Origin: Pelethousia sp034928145
Lineage (GTDB): Bacteria; Bacillota; Clostridia; Christensenellales; CAG-138
Direction of reading: 5' to 3'
Assembly: GCA_034928145.1 (NCBI GenBank)
Contig: JAYFPE010000016.1
Location: 45,889 to 109,888 of the forward strand
Length of the DNA: 64,000 nt
Every line of letters starts with the position of its first letter. Position 1 is the stretch's first letter. Under the pieces are notes generated by a model. The model was not told where the DNA came from. It did not search any database and saw only the letters and a program-made list of their open reading frames with translations. Of this stretch, positions 59,071 through 64,000 are shown one piece after another. Made by a program: the position numbers and the translations under genes.

Positions 59071-60215
59071 GGCACCCTCCGGATTTCCTGAAGGCTCTCC
59101 TGCATCTGCGCAAGCAGGCCCACCGTGCAGTCCATACATCGGGTAGCAATGCTATAGAACCGATCCTTGGCAGCGAGAAAGGCTGCCACAACATCCGGGT
59201 CGAAATGCCGCCCGGCATCCCCTGCGATAATGGAAACGGCTGCTTCATGAGAAACGGCGGATTTATAGATGCGCCGGGAGGTGAGGGTATCGTAAGCGTC
59301 CACCACGGCCATTAGCCGGGCGGGCAGAGGGATAGCCTCGCCGCGCAGGCCCTGGGGATAGCCGCTACCGTCCCATTTTTCGTGATGGGAATAAGCGATC
59401 TCCCGGGCGCAGCTTAGGAAGGTCTCGGCGCCGCCGATCAGGCTTTCAGCGCTCATAATGGCGTCCCGGCCTAATGCCGCATGTTTTTTCATGATCTCAT
59501 ATTCCTCCGGGGAAAGCTTCCCGGGCTTCAATAGAATTTGATCCGGGATGCCGACCTTGCCAATATCGTGCAGCGGGGCGGAAAGGACGAGCAGCTCAAT
59601 CTTTTCCGAAGTGAGGGCAGCTTGGTATTTAGGGAGCTTGCCCATCTCCTCGGCCAGCTCACGGATATAGAGCTTAGCCCTTTGTAAATGGCCGCCCGTT
59701 TCGTTATCGCGGGTTTCCGCCAGGGTAGCCATGGCCAGGATGGTGGCCTCCTGAATGAGGGAAATATCCCGCGTACGGCGCTGCACCTCCTCGTCGAGGA
59801 AGCGGTTCTGATCCGCCAGGATATCCCGGGCACGCTTGAGGGAGAGATGCGTCTGGATGCGGGCCAGCAGGGTGGAGGGTGTAACGGGCTTGACGATATA
59901 ATCCGCCGCGCCCAGGAGGAAGCCCTGTTCTTCATCCGCTTCATCAGAGCGGGCCGTGAGGAACAGCACGGGGATATCCTTGAGCGCTTCGTCTTGCTTG
60001 AGCCTGCGGCATGCCTCGTAGCCGTTCATCACCGGCATGGTCACATCCATAAGGATAATATCCGGGCGCGTGTTCTTAGCTACCTCCAGCCCTTTTTCGC
60101 CGTTGGTGGCGGCCTTGACCCGATAATTCTTTTTTAATAATTCATTTACCAGCGTAATGTTGTCCGCTGTATCGTCAACGATCAGCACCACCGGCTTATC
60201 CCGTTGCTGTAACAT
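59067..60215 (-). CDS. Response regulator with HD-GYP domain (RpfG-like)
   Basis: A 382-residue protein with an N-terminal receiver domain (phospho-acceptor D57 in ILMDVTMPVMNG) and a C-terminal HD-GYP phosphodiesterase with LHDIGKVGIPD and HHEKWDGSGYPQG. It hydrolyses cyclic-di-GMP when the receiver is activated. The likely phosphate donor is the hybrid kinase encoded just upstream. GGAGGG precedes the ATG at 60215. Confidence 0.93.
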   Translation of the reverse strand: MLQQRDKPVVLIVDDTADNITLVNELLKKNYRVKAATNGEKGLEVAKNTRPDIILMDVTMPVMNGYEACRRLKQDEALKDIPVLFLTARSDEADEEQGFLLGAADYIVKPVTPSTLLARIQTHLSLKRARDILADQNRFLDEEVQRRTRDISLIQEATILAMATLAETRDNETGGHLQRAKLYIRELAEEMGKLPKYQAALTSEKIELLVLSAPLHDIGKVGIPDQILLKPGKLSPEEYEIMKKHAALGRDAIMSAESLIGGAETFLSCAREIAYSHHEKWDGSGYPQGLRGEAIPLPARLMAVVDAYDTLTSRRIYKSAVSHEAAVSIIAGDAGRHFDPDVVAAFLAAKDRFYSIATRCMDCTVGLLAQMQESLQEIRRVP

Positions 60216-60384
60216 AGCGGCCCTCCTAGCCATCCGCATGTAATCTGCACCCGCCGCGGCGGCATGCTCTTGGGGTTTTTTGTGTTATCGCAGGCCGGAA
60301 CAGGCATGGAGTGTATGGTGCGCGGCCACAAAAAAGCTATGCTGGGCACTGTGGATTGGAAGGCCGGACCCGGCTTCCCGTCCC

Positions 60385-63273
60385 TTAGCTCTCTATTGGC
60401 CGTTGCACCATTATTTCCGCTGCTTCGAGAAAATCATAACGGCCGATGGCGCGGGAGAGGGCAGTATAATCCGCAGAACCCATCCTGGCGCGCAGTTTGG
60501 CGCTGATCGCATCAAAGTACGCCGCCGCTTCCATATCGCTCTCGCGGAGCAGGTTGAGCAGTTTGGCTGTCTCCAGCGCGCTCAGTTTGCCATCTTGGCC
60601 GGCTATTTGTTGCTTAAAAGCTTGAAGATCAGGGGCATTTTCGATGTTTGCGGCTGTCTGCGCCAAGCAAACGGCAACCTCTTCCAGAACGAGAGAGGGG
60701 GATCGGCCGGTTTCGCCGGAGGTTAAAGCTGCTTCCAGGCCCAGGATAAGCGGGAGCGCCTCATCCACGCCAATATTGGCGGCAAGGCCTTTGAGCGTGT
60801 GCGCAAGCTGGGAAGCAAGGGGTATATCATTATTAAATACGGCCTGCCGCATTTCGTCAAGATAATCTTTTTGCCGCGCGGCAAAGCGCAGCAGTAGTTC
60901 CGCATACAGGCGCATGTTTCCTCCGGCGCGGCCAAGGCCCTGCCTGGTATCCACGCCCTCTATGCGGAACGCTGCCTGCGCCTCCGTAGCCCGGGACGCC
61001 TTGCCCTGCACGTGCAGCCACTTGGCCAGGGTGATAAAGAGGGCGTTCACATCAATGGGCTTGGCGATATGGTCGTTCATACCGGCCTCAAAGCATTTCT
61101 GCTTTTCATTCACCATGGTACGGGCTGTCATGGCTAGGATTGGGATGGATTGATCCCTTTCGCGGATGCGGGCCACCGCCTCATAGCCATCCATTTCCGG
61201 CATCTGCAAATCCATCAAAATGGCTTGGAAGGCGTGGGGCGGCGCTTCATAAAAGCGCGCCACGGCCTCTACGCCGTTTTGGGCTGTCTCCACCAGCATG
61301 CCCTGGCTTTCGAGCAGCTCCACAGCGAGTTGCAGATTGATGTCGTTATCCTCGGCCAGCAGCACCCGGTAACCCGCCAGGCCGTATTGCCTGGGCGCAC
61401 TTTCGTCGTCTACCTCGATGACGCTCTCACCCCGGCCGATCTCGAACCAGGCGGTGAAGGTGAAGCTGCTGCCGCCTCCCTTGATGCTCGATGCATCCAG
61501 CGTGCCGCCCATCAGCTCCGCCAGGCTTTTGCTGATGACCAGCCCCAGGCCTGTACCGCCGAATTTGCGGGTGGTCGAGCTATCCGCTTGCATGAAGGCA
61601 TCGAAAACTTGGTTAAGCTCTTCAGGATCCATGCCGATACCCGTATCGCGCACGCTGAATTGCAACCGCACGCGGCCGTCGATCCTGCCGATCGGCCGCA
61701 CCTTGATGACGACTTCCCCTGTATCGGTAAACTTTACCGCGTTGCTGGCCAGGTTGGAGAGGATCTCCGATAGGCGTAACGGGTCGCCCACGATATACGG
61801 GGGCGTTTCCGTATCAACGCTACAGATGAAATCCAGGCCCTTTTCCCGCGCCTGGTTATCGATGAGCAAAAAGCAGGTTTGCAGCACGTGCTGCAGGTCG
61901 AATTCAATATGCTCCAGCAACATCTTGCCCGATTCGACCTTGGAGAAATCCAGAATGTCGTTGATGATCCCCAGCAGGGAGGTGGAGGAGCGGTGGATGT
62001 TATCGACATAACCGCGTTGCTTGGGCGTTAACTCCGTTTGCAGGGCCAGGTAGGCCATACCGATGATGGCGTTCATAGGTGTGCGGATCTCGTGGCTCAT
62101 ATTGGCCAGGAATTGCGATTTCGCCTCTTCCGCCTGCTCCGCCTGATGCAGGGCAATCATCAGGTCATCCTCCCGGCGGCGCAGATCGTGGATGTAGTTG
62201 TTGATCCTGCATACCATGATGCGCAGTGCGTCTGCCAAAATGCCCAGCTCGTTTCCCGATTGATGCAGGATCTCCACCTGCAGATTGCCGCGGGTCATCT
62301 GGGCGGCTGCGACTGCCATTTTCTCCAGCGGCACGGTGATGGCTATACGCGTATAAAGCTGTAGCCCCGCAGTCACCGCCACCATCAGCATCAACTCGAT
62401 GAGGATCACATTGCGCATGGAGCGGTAGCGCAGCGCGTTGGCCTCATCCACGGATATGGCCGATACGAAAGAACCCAGAACGTTCCCGGCGGAATCGATA
62501 ATGGGCTTGTACACCGCCATATAGGGTTTGCCAAAGGCTGTGATCCTGCCTACGTAGACCTGCTTGCTCTCCAGCACGACGCGGGCGATCGCGGGATCCA
62601 TCTTGGTTCCTATCGCACGGTTGACGCCGTCCAGGAGCGTCGTGTTGGCCCGCTCGTCTCCGATGTAAACGCTGAACTCGTTGCCGGTGGAGGCCTTCAT
62701 GCCGTCTACGAATTCAGGCTCCATCAGGGAATAGACGGCCAACGCGGCCCCGATGATCTCCCCCCGCGCGTTGCGCACCGGCGCGCCTGTGCGCACGCCT
62801 AGCTGCACCACGGTGCCATATTCGAGGCTGGTCGTGATATTCCCGGCCAGGGCTTGGGCGATGCAACCCATATAGGCCAGGGAATCCCCACTCTCATCGC
62901 TGTGGTAACGGGCCACGACCACGCCGTTACGATCGGTAAAGACAAAGCGGTTTACGCCCAGGCTGATGCGCTCGGCGGCCTGGCCGGCCAAAGCGCGCAG
63001 CGCGGGCTTATCCTTGCGTGCCAGGGCGGCGATGATTTCCACATCCGTTGAGATATATTCGGCGGCGATCCTGGAGGTGCTCTCGTATCGCTCGAGCACG
63101 GATTCCATGGCGGCCAGCGCCGTTTCTCCGCGCGCCGCCGTGATTTGATCCGTCAGGCGCTGGCTGCTGCTCGACATATATAGCACGGAAACAACGCCGA
63201 TTACCAGGATGCCGCAGATGGTTACCACCGCCAGCATAAAACCGAGTTTCCTATAGAATGGCCTGCTTGTCAT
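60385..63273 (-). CDS. Hybrid sensor histidine kinase with REC and Hpt domains
   Basis: A 962-residue kinase. Two membrane segments (about 9-32 and 285-310) flank a large Cache-type sensor domain. HAMP, the dimerisation domain (H394 in MSHEIRTPMN), the ATPase lobe (GGTGLGLVISKSL), a receiver (D688 in ILMDLQMPEMDG) and a C-terminal Hpt (H825 in LAHTLKGLAANIG) follow. The full phosphorelay fits the RpfG-like regulator downstream as final acceptor. The frame opens at 63591, but GGAGG lies 8-9 bases before the ATG at 63273. Confidence 0.93.
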   Translation of the reverse strand: MTSRPFYRKLGFMLAVVTICGILVIGVVSVLYMSSSSQRLTDQITAARGETALAAMESVLERYESTSRIAAEYISTDVEIIAALARKDKPALRALAGQAAERISLGVNRFVFTDRNGVVVARYHSDESGDSLAYMGCIAQALAGNITTSLEYGTVVQLGVRTGAPVRNARGEIIGAALAVYSLMEPEFVDGMKASTGNEFSVYIGDERANTTLLDGVNRAIGTKMDPAIARVVLESKQVYVGRITAFGKPYMAVYKPIIDSAGNVLGSFVSAISVDEANALRYRSMRNVILIELMLMVAVTAGLQLYTRIAITVPLEKMAVAAAQMTRGNLQVEILHQSGNELGILADALRIMVCRINNYIHDLRRREDDLMIALHQAEQAEEAKSQFLANMSHEIRTPMNAIIGMAYLALQTELTPKQRGYVDNIHRSSTSLLGIINDILDFSKVESGKMLLEHIEFDLQHVLQTCFLLIDNQAREKGLDFICSVDTETPPYIVGDPLRLSEILSNLASNAVKFTDTGEVVIKVRPIGRIDGRVRLQFSVRDTGIGMDPEELNQVFDAFMQADSSTTRKFGGTGLGLVISKSLAELMGGTLDASSIKGGGSSFTFTAWFEIGRGESVIEVDDESAPRQYGLAGYRVLLAEDNDINLQLAVELLESQGMLVETAQNGVEAVARFYEAPPHAFQAILMDLQMPEMDGYEAVARIRERDQSIPILAMTARTMVNEKQKCFEAGMNDHIAKPIDVNALFITLAKWLHVQGKASRATEAQAAFRIEGVDTRQGLGRAGGNMRLYAELLLRFAARQKDYLDEMRQAVFNNDIPLASQLAHTLKGLAANIGVDEALPLILGLEAALTSGETGRSPSLVLEEVAVCLAQTAANIENAPDLQAFKQQIAGQDGKLSALETAKLLNLLRESDMEAAAYFDAISAKLRARMGSADYTALSRAIGRYDFLEAAEIMVQRPIES

Positions 63274-63687
63274 CCTGCAAACCTCCAATCTTATACCCGT
63301 TAGCCTTTGGCATGCAGCTCGAATTTGCCAACCTCGGCCTATAGCTGCCTGGGCAGGCCTTGCCTCGCTGGTGCGTTGTTGGCCTGCGGCATCTTGCTTA
63401 CCCGCGAAAGGCGCGTACGGATTTGCTGGATCGTGCGCCGGCGGCTCCCCCGATGGATCGTGGATGAATGACGTCAACTCAGCCCGGCAATGCCCTGGCG
63501 CCAACCGACGATAGAGCGGATCGCGAAACCGGTGGTGATCCCCGCACGCGGATTCCTGATATGGGCTCCCTTGCGGCCGGTATGCACGCAAGCGCGCGGT
63601 CCGCTTGCCGCGAAAGAGCGGATTGCATTTTGATGTGCCTATATGCGGCTGAGCCGGGCCCTCGCAAGGAAGGCCCGGCTCAAGCGG
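63274..63687. other. Intergenic region between the chemoreceptor and the hybrid kinase
   Basis: These 414 bases contain a hairpin next to the chemoreceptor stop (63651-63681) and otherwise no gene or site that I can support. The promoter of the signalling operon may lie here, because the hybrid kinase is the first gene after the hairpin, but no strong -35/-10 pair is visible. Confidence 0.5.
63651..63681 (-). terminator. Hairpin after the chemoreceptor gene
   Basis: Stem GAGCCGGGCC / GGCCCGGCTC with an 11-base loop, 7 bases after the chemoreceptor stop on the minus strand. It lacks a T-run, so termination may be weak. Confidence 0.5.
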
Positions 63688-64000
63688 CTAGAATGATAGA
63701 TGCTCGTTTTCGTCCGCCAGCTTGAACCTGCCCACCGCATCGCGCAGCGTAGCCGCCTGGGCGGACATCTCCTCGCTGGTGGCGGAGTTCTCCTCGGCTG
63801 TGGCCGCGTTGGTCTGCACCACGGCGCTTACCTGCGCAAGGCCCTGCTTTACCTGCTCGATAGCCCCGGCCTGCTCGGCGCTGGCCTGCTCGATCCGCCC
63901 GAAGCTTTCCGTGACCTTGCGCGTGCTCTCGCCCACGGCTTGCAGGATCTCAGCCGTTTGCGCCGTGATCTGCGTGCCCTTCTCTACGGTATCCACGGAA
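63688..64000 (-). CDS. Methyl-accepting chemotaxis protein (C-terminal part, cut by window edge)
   Basis: The last 104 codons of a chemoreceptor. The helical pattern around IEQASAEQAGAIEQVKQGL, then VVQTNAATAEENSATSEEM (as AATAEENSATSEEM), is the conserved signalling and methylation region of MCPs. It ends in LADENEHLSF. The sensor half and the start lie beyond the right edge. It is followed by the hybrid kinase and HD-GYP genes on the same strand, which may belong to the same signalling unit. Confidence 0.9.
   Translation of the reverse strand, partial: SVDTVEKGTQITAQTAEILQAVGESTRKVTESFGRIEQASAEQAGAIEQVKQGLAQVSAVVQTNAATAEENSATSEEMSAQAATLRDAVGRFKLADENEHLSF

Noticed and set aside
1..64000. 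tRNA genes, CRISPR arrays, insertion sequences or prophage
   Set aside because: No cloverleaf-like sequence with a T-loop, no regularly spaced repeats, and no transposase, integrase or phage structural gene was seen on either strand.

Overview
The window looks like a chromosomal segment of a strictly anaerobic, GC-rich member of the Clostridia (Firmicutes). The grounds are AddAB instead of RecBCD, a YqhQ-type DUF1385 protein, a SpoIIQ-like M23 protein with a Pro/Thr/Ser linker, YitT and PepV proteins, a MtlR/LicR-type PRD regulator, an HPr that carries both His15 and Ser46, desulfoferrodoxin, lipoproteins with clear lipoboxes, and sigma-A promoters with purine-rich ribosome binding sites. Genus and species cannot be fixed from the sequence. 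I see no tRNA, rRNA, CRISPR array, transposase or phage gene.

Layout. (1) 1-13.1 kb is mostly housekeeping: yqhQ-prmC-prfA (minus; prfA is cut by the left edge), a SpoIIQ-like M23 protein, the thpR-addB-addA operon (minus), a small lipoprotein, and an AGCS sodium:alanine/glycine symporter. (2) 13.4-37 kb is a carbohydrate super-locus, all on the plus strand and visibly lower in GC than its flanks. It starts with an ascorbate-type PTS operon that brings its own regulator, HPr and enzyme I (EIIA, EIIB, SDR, EIIC, MtlR-like, HPr, EI). A tight ABC-importer operon follows: two DeoC-family aldolases, FGGY kinase, binding protein, double ATPase, two permeases, a dihydrolipoamide-dehydrogenase-like flavoprotein, a C_GCAxxG_C_C redox protein, two SDRs and a second FGGY kinase. 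A GntR/UTRA regulator, a CoA-disulfide reductase/rhodanese fusion and a HAD phosphatase close the block. (3) 37-43 kb holds an aconitase-family hydratase and uppP (minus), then YitT and a PepV-like dipeptidase (plus). (4) 43-47 kb is molybdenum: a molybdopterin-binding-domain protein with a C-terminal cysteine cluster, then modA, modB and modC. (5) 47-55.3 kb carries a small membrane protein with desulfoferrodoxin, a TIM-barrel-like protein, a VanRS-like two-component pair with a VanZ protein, carbamate kinase, a LysR regulator and a HAD hydrolase. (6) 55.3-56.2 kb has no gene; it contains an AT-rich noncoding island with promoter-like and terminator-like ends. (7) 56.2-64 kb is a minus-strand signalling block: a chemoreceptor (cut by the right edge), a hybrid histidine kinase with Hpt, a REC-HD-GYP protein and a PAS/GAF/GGDEF/HD-GYP protein.

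How the genes may work together. In the super-locus the ABC operon has parts for import of an unphosphorylated sugar or sugar derivative, oxidation or reduction by SDRs, phosphorylation by FGGY kinases and retro-aldol cleavage by DeoC-type enzymes. The PTS operon brings in a related substrate as a phosphate ester; its SDR is clearly a relative of one SDR in the ABC operon. The unexpected parts are a thiol-disulfide flavoprotein next to a C_GCAxxG_C_C protein, and an aldolase pair in which the first member has lost two conserved lysines. The substrate is not identifiable from sequence alone. This locus is the best candidate for an undescribed system in the window.
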